DNA of 64,000 bases, from the NCBI RefSeq assembly GCF_014205835.1, contig NZ_JACHCQ010000019.1, positions 1 to 64,000 on the forward strand, written 5' to 3'. The notes beneath the pieces are model-generated. The model did no database searches, was not told the origin of the DNA, and was given only the letters and a program-made list of their open reading frames with translations. Made by a program: the position numbers and the translations under genes. Shown piece by piece: positions 7,711 through 14,469 of this stretch; the stretch's first letter is position 1; each line of letters begins with the position of its first letter. The stretch comes from Pedobacter sp. AK013 (lineage in GTDB: Bacteria; Bacteroidota; Bacteroidia; Sphingobacteriales; Sphingobacteriaceae).

Positions 7711-8682
7711 ATGGGTAAGAGAAAAACTTGGTCGATAAAAGAGGAGCTTCTAACTAAATCTCGAGAAGCAATGCTTAGTGCTGTACAAATTTTTAATAAT
7801 CCGAATATTCACTTTAAATCAGAAACATATATTGTTCTGTCAACCATTTCCTGGACATATCTTTTGCACGCTTATTTTAGAGATAAGGGTATAGAATATA
7901 GGTATCATACAGCTAAGAATGGTAGGAAACGGTACGATAGAACTAAGCGTAAAGCGTATAAATTTTATGAGCTGGAAAGATGTCTAAATTGCGATGAATC
8001 ACCTGTAGAATCGATAGTGGCGGCAAATCTGCGATTCTTAATTGGTTTAAGACATGAAATTGAACATCAGATGACTAATAAAATAGATGAATACCTAAGT
8101 GCAAGATTTCAGGCTTGTTGCCTGAATTATAATGATGCTATTAAATCGTTATTTGATACAAAGTATGGTATTGATAAGCATCTTTCATTTTCGCTACAGT
8201 TTTCTTCGATCAAAGATGAGCATGCGGCGCAGCTTAGGCAATTTACGGATCTCCCTCAAAATATATCAGCTTATATTAATGCATTTGACGATGATTTAAC
8301 TGAACAGGAATTTAATGACAGTCGCTTTGCTTACAGGGTTCTTTATGTACCAAAGATCGTTAATAAGAAAGGTCAAGCTGATAAGGTTATTGAATTTCTG
8401 AAAGCTGATTCACCTGCTGCACAGCACATTAATAAAGAATATGTTGTGATAAAAGATCGTGAATTGAAAAAACATCTTCCAACGCAAATATGTAAATCAA
8501 TGCAAGCGAAAGGCTTTACTAAATTTAAAATGTACCAACATACACAACTCTGGCAATCCCTTAATGCTAAAGGCGAAGGAAAAGGATTTGGAGTTCAAGT
8601 TGAAAACATGTGGTACTGGTACGAAAAGTGGGTGGAAGTTGTTGAGATGCATTGCAATGAAAACAAAGAAAGATATATTTAA
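7711..8682 (+). CDS. DUF3644 (HEPN-like) protein
   Basis: A 323-residue cytoplasmic protein. The N-terminal 120 residues match the DUF3644 pattern: NNPNIHFKSETYIVLSTISW followed by RHEIEH at residues 114-119. The R-x4-H arrangement is the catalytic signature of HEPN ribonucleases, and as I recall DUF3644 is placed in the HEPN superfamily. The C-terminal half has a helical YQHTQLWQSLNAKGEGKG segment that may bind nucleic acid. It is co-transcribed with the lipoprotein at 7219. DUF3644 genes are often found in defence islands, so an RNase role in phage defence is plausible, not shown. Confidence 0.7.
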   Translation: MGKRKTWSIKEELLTKSREAMLSAVQIFNNPNIHFKSETYIVLSTISWTYLLHAYFRDKGIEYRYHTAKNGRKRYDRTKRKAYKFYELERCLNCDESPVESIVAANLRFLIGLRHEIEHQMTNKIDEYLSARFQACCLNYNDAIKSLFDTKYGIDKHLSFSLQFSSIKDEHAAQLRQFTDLPQNISAYINAFDDDLTEQEFNDSRFAYRVLYVPKIVNKKGQADKVIEFLKADSPAAQHINKEYVVIKDRELKKHLPTQICKSMQAKGFTKFKMYQHTQLWQSLNAKGEGKGFGVQVENMWYWYEKWVEVVEMHCNENKERYI

Positions 8683-8771
8683 TGCACTTATTTTAAATTG
8701 TTATAAAATTTCATCCCCACCGTTAGTTGACCACTGATTTACCTAAATATGTTTACATGAATAATATGAAT

Positions 8772-9152
8772 CTATTTTCCCTTTAGAATTTCTATTTTTT
8801 CACGTTCGCTGGCAAGTAGTCGCTCATAAAGCTCGACAACTTTATCAAGTGGATTGTAGTGGCATTGATAATTGTACTGATATGCAGATGCATTATCATG
8901 CATATTTTGGATATGGAATATTAGAACCTCTTCACTGAAATTCTTTATTGCATCAGCACTCACACCTAGCACACCTGCAATTTTTTCCAACATTACATCT
9001 TCAACTTCCTCACTCTGTTCGATTTTAGAAATGGTTTGCTGGCTTACGCCAAGTTCAATAGCAAGAAAATCTTGTTTTATACCGCGTATTTCCCTGATAC
9101 GGCTGATCTTTCTGCCGATATGCACTTTGTTAGATTTTGTAGGCGTTTCCAT
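8772..9152 (-). CDS. XRE-family transcriptional regulator
   Basis: The 126-residue protein has a classical lambda-repressor-like HTH at about residues 15-70 (IKQDFLAIELGVSQQTISKI). A helical C-terminal part (VELYERLLASEREKIEIL) may dimerise. It is divergent from the HEPN-like operon at 9281, and the 128 bp between them contain two palindromes. It probably represses that operon and itself, as XRE regulators beside toxin or defence operons often do. Confidence 0.85.
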   Translation of the reverse strand: METPTKSNKVHIGRKISRIREIRGIKQDFLAIELGVSQQTISKIEQSEEVEDVMLEKIAGVLGVSADAIKNFSEEVLIFHIQNMHDNASAYQYNYQCHYNPLDKVVELYERLLASEREKIEILKGK

Positions 9153-9227
9153 AAAGCAAATATAATAAATTCCTAAGATAGTAATGAACCAATGTATTGT
9201 GGTAAGATACCAGTTTTATTGGTAGGT

Positions 9228-9272
9228 TACGGAATTGCCGTACCGCATTTTTGATCTCAGAAATCAAAAATG
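9228..9272. promoter_or_regulatory. Two palindromes in the XRE/HEPN divergent region
   Basis: TACGG-aattg-CCGTA lies at 9228-9242. A perfect 10-bp inverted repeat, CATTTTTGAT and ATCAAAAATG with a 7-nt spacer, lies at 9246-9272 and ends 8 nt before the ATG at 9281. The first looks like an XRE operator. The second would form a leader hairpin at the ribosome-binding position, or be another operator. Confidence 0.5.
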
Positions 9273-9280
9273 TCACGATT

Positions 9281-10180
9281 ATGGAAACACAATTCTCGCA
9301 ATCTGGTCAGTTCCAGAAAGAAAACTTTTCCGGCTTTATCAAGGAGCTGGTTCAAAAATTCAAGCCCGAGCAAATCTATAGCTTTGGTAAAAACATCGAT
9401 TTTAAAGTCAATGTCGGGTGTTTTATAGAAGACCACCGTACAGAAAACTATCATTATTTTTTGTTGATGGTGACCGAAAGCGTTACCAGAATTGAACACG
9501 AGGTGCAGGACTTTGCCAATAATCATTATCCTTTCGGCAAGATCACCATATTGGCTCATGGGAAAGAAGCCATCGCAGATGCAATAAAGGCTAATAACAG
9601 GTTTTTCATTACCATTTATAACGAGGGCCTGATTCTTTATAGTCGGGATGGTATGTTGCAGCGCACTCACATCATAAATTTTATACCCACCCAGGGAGCA
9701 ATAAAAGCCCAAAAACATTACAATCACCGCTTTCCGTTGGCAACAGGTTTTGTGGCAAGTGCAAAAGAATGCCTGACGAACCAACATTACAATCTAAGTG
9801 CATTCATGGCGCATCAGGTTGTAGAGCAATGCTGTATTGCCTTGATAAGGGTTCATCTGGCATACCGTTCTGATATACACAACCTAAATAGACAGCTTCG
9901 GTTGTGCGATAGCTTTTCTCAGGCACCATCAAGCCTCTTCTTATCGGGCAGGGAAGATGATAAACGGCTCTTTGATATTATGGTAAAAAGTTATTCCGCT
10001 GCACGTTACAAAGATGATTTTAAGGTTGAACAAGCCGATGCGGAACAAATATTCATCCGTGTTTCCACCTTTTTAAAGCTTACTGAGATTATGTGCGGTG
10101 AAAAGATAAAATCTCTTGCAATAGTGGCAGAATCCTACACACAATTAAAAAAAGAAAGTGAGGTGGATCATGCTGGATAA
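9281..10180 (+). CDS. Nucleotidyltransferase-HEPN-like protein
   Basis: The start METQFSQSGQFQ at 9281 is preferred to the in-frame ATG at 9251, which lies in the palindrome. The 299-residue protein has an N-terminal half (about 25-130) resembling a minimal nucleotidyltransferase fold, with a degenerate G-S motif (SFGKNIDFKV), and a C-terminal HEPN-type four-helix unit (about 145-285) with LSAFMAHQVVEQCC and RSDIHNL. MNT and HEPN domains act together as toxin-antitoxin pairs in other systems; here both are on one chain. The following gene starts 11 nt before this stop. The HEPN call is more secure than the nucleotidyltransferase call. Confidence 0.65.
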   Translation: METQFSQSGQFQKENFSGFIKELVQKFKPEQIYSFGKNIDFKVNVGCFIEDHRTENYHYFLLMVTESVTRIEHEVQDFANNHYPFGKITILAHGKEAIADAIKANNRFFITIYNEGLILYSRDGMLQRTHIINFIPTQGAIKAQKHYNHRFPLATGFVASAKECLTNQHYNLSAFMAHQVVEQCCIALIRVHLAYRSDIHNLNRQLRLCDSFSQAPSSLFLSGREDDKRLFDIMVKSYSAARYKDDFKVEQADAEQIFIRVSTFLKLTEIMCGEKIKSLAIVAESYTQLKKESEVDHAG

Positions 10181-11456
10181 AAATATTCAACCAATGAACT
10201 TCTTTCATTTGCCCTTTACCCCAAATACAAGAATACTTACAGAAAATACACTGAACCAATATTCCGAGATCAGAAAACCAAAAAGGGGTTATTTTCCAAT
10301 TAAAATCAGGAAAATATCTTTCAGCAATGAGCTGCTTATAATAGGTGTAATTCTGGACAAAGAGCCCGAAGAAATGGTTTACCTTAAGGTAACCACCTCC
10401 GAACTATTGGTGAGTTGTAGCGTTGATACCCATGAAAACTATTTGAGTCGATACGCTTATTTTTCGCTTACCCAACTGATGTACTATTACGCTGAATATA
10501 ATTTCGAGGACTATTATTGGCCAGGATTCTTTGATCAGGAAACAGGGGGATCTAAATACCTGATGATCCATAAATCGAAGGATAATTTACACGTGTCGTC
10601 AAAGGTGAGGTACAAAGGCCTATATAAACCTGGAAAACAACTCCCCACAGTATCTGCAAAGAGAGCGGAGCTACGGAAAGCAGTTCATTCAATACAAGAA
10701 CAGCCACCTAGAGAAACACACACGGTGTTGGGTTTCTGTTTGGCAGATAACAACAATGAAAGGTTCCGAACAAATCATTATCCCTTTCTAATTCCTTATA
10801 TAGGGATTTTGAACAAGGCTAAAACCGAGGTAAGAAGCTTTACGACATACGTGCTTAATGAAATGCAACTTTCTGAAATCGATCTTTCGGACGAACAACA
10901 AAACCTCCTTGAGATTTGCATCGACATGAAGAAAATAGCCTTGGTTGCTAATCCGGGATATAAAGAAGACGCTCATAAGCTTGCTGAAAAACGGGAACAG
11001 AACCAAAATAATTTCAATCAGCTTTTTGAGCTCTGGCAAAAGGCGCTCCCCTTACTTTCAGGAAGGTTGTACACACACTACAGTTATACATATGGAATGC
11101 GTAATGTAAAGGGCAAGCCAAGAAGATCGTATATGACGCCATGCGCCTTTAATAATGAAACACCAGAAATCTGTTTTCTATGGAAAGATATGGGCGATTA
11201 TTATAAACTAGAACTTCGATTAATGCTTCAAGGAAGAATACATCCGCTACAATATTACTTCAATACCGCTTTCTTTGCTATGCTGAGCTACAGCCCGAGA
11301 AAATATGTGCTGTTGAACTCTGTTAGTGACAGCCAACTGATCAGTTATTTTCAGCAAAGCCAATTTCAGCTCTTAGTACTAAAGAAACACTATGACGGTG
11401 ATTTTAAAGAATTTATTGATCGGTTAAGGATAGCATATAGGTTTATTGATAAATAG
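10170..11456 (+). CDS. Unknown partner of the HEPN-like protein
   Basis: The ATG at 10170 follows GAGGTGG, a good ribosome site inside the end of the previous gene; the 428-residue protein is thus translationally coupled to it. I recognise no domain. It is soluble, with aromatic-rich strands near the N-terminus (YYAEYNFEDYYW) and a helical C-terminus (SQLISYFQQSQFQLLVL). Its constant pairing with the HEPN-like gene under a divergent XRE regulator suggests that it acts with it, as target-sensing or neutralising partner. Such operons recur in Bacteroidota elements in my memory, but I cannot name this one. Confidence 0.6.
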   Translation: MLDKNIQPMNFFHLPFTPNTRILTENTLNQYSEIRKPKRGYFPIKIRKISFSNELLIIGVILDKEPEEMVYLKVTTSELLVSCSVDTHENYLSRYAYFSLTQLMYYYAEYNFEDYYWPGFFDQETGGSKYLMIHKSKDNLHVSSKVRYKGLYKPGKQLPTVSAKRAELRKAVHSIQEQPPRETHTVLGFCLADNNNERFRTNHYPFLIPYIGILNKAKTEVRSFTTYVLNEMQLSEIDLSDEQQNLLEICIDMKKIALVANPGYKEDAHKLAEKREQNQNNFNQLFELWQKALPLLSGRLYTHYSYTYGMRNVKGKPRRSYMTPCAFNNETPEICFLWKDMGDYYKLELRLMLQGRIHPLQYYFNTAFFAMLSYSPRKYVLLNSVSDSQLISYFQQSQFQLLVLKKHYDGDFKEFIDRLRIAYRFIDK

Positions 11457-11585
11457 AGATCACGAAAAAATAAAAACTTGAAATCATGTACTTAACTAGT
11501 ACTTGCTCATATCCATTAGGATTTAGGGGTATGGTTATTGTAGAAATAATTCTTTATTTTTGTGTTAACACTCAATATCACATCC

Positions 11586-11816
11586 ATGCACATAGAAACA
11601 CGTAAATTACATTTGATAGAAGAAATGCTCAAAGTAAAGAGTGAAGCTACTTTATCTGCTTTGGAGAAACTATTAAAAAGTACCAACAATAAAACAGTTA
11701 AGAAAACACCAAGCTTAAAAGATTTTTCTGGAATCTGGTCTAAGGACGAGGCGGAAGAAATGGAACGCATAATTGCAGAATCTTGTGAAACAATCCACCC
11801 AGATGACTGGAAGTAA
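11586..11816 (+). CDS. VapB-like antitoxin
   Basis: A 76-residue protein starting MHIETRKLHLIEEMLKVKSE. The N-terminal helices followed by a Ser/Lys linker and an acidic C-terminal tail (WSKDEAEEMERIIAESCETI) are typical of small antitoxins that wrap the toxin. The ATG at 11562 would add 8 residues and is less likely. It overlaps the downstream PIN toxin gene by 14 nt, the usual layout of a type II module. It is expected to bind and inhibit the toxin and repress the operon. Confidence 0.75.
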   Translation: MHIETRKLHLIEEMLKVKSEATLSALEKLLKSTNNKTVKKTPSLKDFSGIWSKDEAEEMERIIAESCETIHPDDWK

Positions 11817-12195
11817 TCTATTAGATACCAATATCGTTATTGAGTTATTTAAAGGCAATTCTACAATTACAGAGTTTCTTGAAACCTTAGAGGAGGAAAT
11901 AAACATTCCTTTTGCTGTATTAGGAGAATTATATCTGGGTGCTTACAGATCAGCCAATCCAAAAAAGCACATTAAACAGATCAACTCTTTTCTAGAAAGG
12001 TGTAATGTTCTTATTGCTGATGATGAAACAGCAAATCACTATGCCTTAATCAAAACTGCCTTGTTGCAAAAAGGTAAACCAATACCGGAGAATGACATGT
12101 GGATAGCCGCAGTATCAAAGCAATTTGACCTAAAATTACACACCAAAGACAAGCACTTTAAGGAAATAGACAACCTGAATTTAAAGAGCTGGTAA
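11803..12195 (+). CDS. VapC-like PIN-domain toxin
   Basis: The 130-residue product starts MTGSNLLDTNIVIELFKGN. The PIN-domain acidic set is visible: Asp8 in LLDTN, Glu in LGELYLGAY, Asp in PENDMWIAA and Asp in TKDKHF. VapC toxins are Mg-dependent ribonucleases that cut tRNA or rRNA when the antitoxin is lost. The gene overlaps the antitoxin by 14 nt. It lies just inside the integrase end of the element, and probably stabilises the element by killing or stalling cells that lose it. Confidence 0.85.
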   Translation: MTGSNLLDTNIVIELFKGNSTITEFLETLEEEINIPFAVLGELYLGAYRSANPKKHIKQINSFLERCNVLIADDETANHYALIKTALLQKGKPIPENDMWIAAVSKQFDLKLHTKDKHFKEIDNLNLKSW

Positions 12196-12199
12196 TCTT

Positions 12200-12390
12200 C
12201 GGCATATATTTGCTTATTGAGCAGTGTCCCCACGCTCGGTGCGGCCTGCGAAACCCCTACGCTCAATATCCGCCCGCTGTTCTCGCTCTTAGCCTTTACG
12301 GAGTGGTGGCCGTCGGTTTCCTGCCAGTTCAGTCTCGATTGTGCAGGCCCCCAAGCTTTTCCCTCGCTTTGGGTTGCTAAGAACCAAGAA
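12200..12390. other. GC-rich non-coding block beside the integrase
   Basis: This stretch, from GTGTCCCCACGCTC to the integrase terminator, is visibly richer in G and C than everything around it. Short open frames exist on both strands but lack start context and conserved features, so I do not call them genes. It might be a structured RNA, a recombination or transfer site, or a remnant of inserted DNA. Confidence 0.4.
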
Positions 12391-12422
12391 ATGCACACCC
12401 AACTTAAGTTTTGAGTGTGCAT
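12391..12422. terminator. Terminator between VapC and integrase genes
   Basis: ATGCACAC and GTGTGCAT form an 8-bp stem around an inner AACTTAAGTT palindrome. It lies 10 bp past the integrase stop on the minus strand and 200 bp past the toxin gene on the plus strand, so it could serve both directions. Confidence 0.6.
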
Positions 12423-12432
12423 AACAATTTAT

Positions 12433-13650
12433 CTATACAACAGCAAACATTTCTCTTAGTGGTGCCATGTCATTACCTACTTTTTCATCCAATATTTTAG
12501 CATAAAGCTGGGTGGTGCGGATGTTGGTATGTCCAAGCATTTTAGATACACTTTCAATCGGTACACCGTTCATCAGTGTTACAGTTGTAGCAAAAGTTCG
12601 CTTAGCAATCCGGTTGCCTAATGTTTTAGCTACACCTGCAAGGGCAGCAATTTCTACCAGATACTCGTTCATTTTCTGATTGCTCGAAACGGGCAAGGCT
12701 TTATTCTGATTAAGGCACACCGGATGATCCTTGTACCTGTCCAGGATTTCTTTTGCCACAGGCAGCAAAGGAATAGCAGCCCTTGTGTTTGTTTTTTGCC
12801 TGTACGTAATAATCCATTGCTCTCCATCTCCGCCAGTATTAATGTCTGATGGTTTGAGTTTTTGTACATCCGCATAAGATAGTCCAGTGTAGCAACTAAA
12901 AAGAAAAAAGTCCCGAACCTGTGAAAGTCTTGGTGTGGTAAAGTCTTTTTCTACTATCAATTTAAGTTCCGCTGCTGTAAGGTAATTTCTTTGCACCTCT
13001 TTAGATTTAAGTTTATAACCAAAGAATGGGTCTGAACTGATCCATTTGTTGGCCATGCAAATGCGCACAATCTTGCCTAAATTTTTAAGGTGTTTGATAG
13101 CGGTGTTATTGGTATTCGCTTTTTCGGTGCGCAGGTAAAAATCGAAAGCGCTTATAAACTGATGGTCTATGCTTTTAATATTGATGTCGTTTTTGCTGTA
13201 TTGAAAAGAAAGGAATTCCAATACGTGCCTTTCAAGTACTTCGAATCTTTTAAGTGTTCCTTGCGCGTAGTCTTTGCCTACTAAGGCTTCCATGTTGTTA
13301 TTATGGATTTTAATGGCTTCTAATAAAGTATGCGCATGATCTGATTTACCGAAGTATTTACACTTAATCCTTTCCGCTGTTATTTCTGCATTTTCTAAAC
13401 ACAGCAGGGTATGGGCAGCGGATACGTCGGCTTTCATCTTGTCAAGATAAGCATTGAACATTTTTACCTCTGCTTTAGTACCTTCCATGTGGCCTGCTTT
13501 ACCGTTCCAAAGCGTTGGTGTACACTTTTTTCCGGTAGACATTTCTACAGGTTTTCCGTTAACGGTAACCCTTAGGTAAACGGGCACAGCACCGTTAAGA
13601 TAGTTTTTTGGTTTCTTCAGGTAGAAGAGCAGACTGAAATTAGTTTTCAT
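12433..13650 (-). CDS. IntDOT-like tyrosine recombinase (integrase)
   Basis: The start MKTNFSLLFYLKKPKNY at 13650 is typical of this family; the ATG 8 codons earlier is less likely. The 405-residue enzyme has an arm-binding N-terminus, a SAM-like core-binding domain (about 110-200) and a catalytic domain. Catalytic-region residues read Ser258 (GLSYADV), Arg284, Lys286 (YRQKT), RIAK at 347-350, LGH and Tyr383 (TTQLYAKIL). A Ser in place of the first Arg is a known feature of IntDOT, the CTnDOT integrase. The HxxR box is unusual: it reads R-I-A-K. It lies beside tRNA-Lys and should cut the 18-bp repeats. Whether it is active is open. Confidence 0.9.
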   Translation of the reverse strand: MKTNFSLLFYLKKPKNYLNGAVPVYLRVTVNGKPVEMSTGKKCTPTLWNGKAGHMEGTKAEVKMFNAYLDKMKADVSAAHTLLCLENAEITAERIKCKYFGKSDHAHTLLEAIKIHNNNMEALVGKDYAQGTLKRFEVLERHVLEFLSFQYSKNDINIKSIDHQFISAFDFYLRTEKANTNNTAIKHLKNLGKIVRICMANKWISSDPFFGYKLKSKEVQRNYLTAAELKLIVEKDFTTPRLSQVRDFFLFSCYTGLSYADVQKLKPSDINTGGDGEQWIITYRQKTNTRAAIPLLPVAKEILDRYKDHPVCLNQNKALPVSSNQKMNEYLVEIAALAGVAKTLGNRIAKRTFATTVTLMNGVPIESVSKMLGHTNIRTTQLYAKILDEKVGNDMAPLREMFAVV

Positions 13651-13750
13651 AATCAACTGATTTAAGGTTAACAAAAGTAGCCTTGCAGTCTAAAAGTGTC
13701 AAGTCGTTCAATGAATGAACACAATGTAAATCAGGTGCTTACATTGTTTT

Positions 13751-13785
13751 CAGTGAGTAAATCAACTCCCAAAATTTACTCACTG
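13751..13785. repeat. 12-bp inverted repeat upstream of int
   Basis: CAGTGAGTAAAT at 13751 and ATTTACTCACTG at 13774 are perfect inverted copies with an 11-nt spacer. The right half overlaps the arm-like motif ACTCACTGAATCACTCAC. The likely role is integrase arm binding or autoregulation of int, whose start is 100 bp away. Confidence 0.6.
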
Positions 13786-13842
13786 AATCACTCACTTTTT
13801 TTATGTGATTTTTTGAATATTTTGGGATTTTCCACCTAACAA

Positions 13843-13875
13843 AAAAGCTTGCAATCGTTTGATTTGCAAGCTTTT
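13843..13875 (-). terminator. Terminator of tRNA-Lys
   Basis: AAAAGCTTGCAA and TTGCAAGCTTTT form a perfect 12-bp stem with a 9-nt loop, followed by a T run on the minus strand. It lies 25 bp past the tRNA 3' end. The element carries it, so insertion restores tRNA termination. Confidence 0.75.
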
Positions 13876-13897
13876 ACGTAGTTTTGATACTGTTTTC

Positions 13898-13915
13898 TGT
13901 GATCCCGCTGGGATT
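13898..13915. other. attR core within tRNA-Lys
   Basis: This exact copy of 323-340 covers the last 16 nt of the tRNA (acceptor 3' strand and T-arm) plus 2 nt beyond. Integration here leaves the tRNA gene intact. Confidence 0.85.
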
Positions 13916-13972
13916 CGAACCCAGGACCACTACATTAAAAGTGTAATGCTCTACCAGCTGAGCTACGGAATC
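13900..13972 (-). tRNA. tRNA-Lys (anticodon TTT)
   Basis: Read on the minus strand, the gene begins GATTCCGTAGCTCAG and ends CGGGATCA. GATTCCG pairs with CGGGATC to make the acceptor stem (one G-T pair), followed by discriminator A. The anticodon loop is CTTTTAA, giving TTT for lysine. The T arm has the standard GGTTCGAATCC. CCA is not encoded. Its 3' end is the insertion site of the element. Confidence 0.95.
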
Positions 13973-14469
13973 ATTTTCTCCCTTTCGAGGCTGCGAAGTT
14001 AGGAATTAAATTCATTCTTGCAAAGAATAAAGGCAATCTATTTAATAAAAACTTAACATTAACGAAATAAAAAACAGTTAAACATTTATAATTCATATGG
14101 TTAAGTGCCATAAAAAAACACTTTTTTTTCTTTCTTTTCGTCTGCTTGGTTGCGAAAAAGTTAAAATAGCCTTTTTGTGGTCATTACGATATTATCTCTC
14201 ACTATTACAAATGTGATCATGCAACAAACGTTAGCGCGCCCATTTAAAATAATATCTACTAAATCTATTTTATAATAGTTTCTAAATAAAAATTATCCGG
14301 TAGAACAGGTCCTTAGTTTTTTACTGCTCGAACAAGTGGTTAGCTTTAGAGCTAAAAACAGTAATGGCCATTATGGATATACTTCACATAACGGCCATTG
14401 TTACCATTGATTTTTTTTAAGCCCTGTAATTGATATTGCTGGTGCATTGACCAGAAGAAAATCGAAATA
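13973..14469. other. Intergenic region upstream of tRNA-Lys
   Basis: No gene is seen in these 497 bp. They must include the tRNA-Lys promoter on the minus strand. The only clear structure is the hairpin at 14363-14399. Confidence 0.5.
14363..14399 (-). terminator. Terminator of the GH35 gene
   Basis: AATGGCCATTATG and CATAACGGCCATT pair with one mismatch around an 11-nt loop. The hairpin is 70 bp past the GH35 stop and is followed on the minus strand by a T-rich run. It probably ends the locus transcript. Confidence 0.65.

Larger units (their letters stand above)
323..13915. mobile_element. Integrative mobilizable element in tRNA-Lys
   Basis: The borders are exact 18-bp copies of TGTGATCCCGCTGGGATT at 323-340 and 13898-13915. 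The right copy is part of an intact tRNA-Lys gene. A tyrosine recombinase of the IntDOT type sits beside that tRNA. The interior carries a BfmA/BfmB-like mobilization pair and small HTH proteins, but no conjugative transfer genes and no replication protein. It is therefore inferred to be mobilizable in trans rather than self-transmissible. Cargo includes a HExxH lipoprotein, a DUF3644 protein, a nucleotidyltransferase-HEPN-like operon and a VapBC-type pair. Size is about 13.6 kb. Borders are well supported; present mobility is not known. Confidence 0.85.
13778..13915. repeat. Right copy of the 138-nt direct repeat
   Basis: This is the integrase-side end of the element and matches 203-340 without gaps. 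It contains the arm-like motif, the hairpin terminator of the tRNA and the 18-bp core within the tRNA. Confidence 0.75.

Noticed and set aside
12039..12422. Open frames on both strands in the GC-rich block
   Set aside because: They overlap the toxin gene or a terminator, lack start signals and show no domain.
323..13915. Self-transmissible conjugative element
   Set aside because: No Tra, T4SS or coupling protein genes; only mobilization genes.
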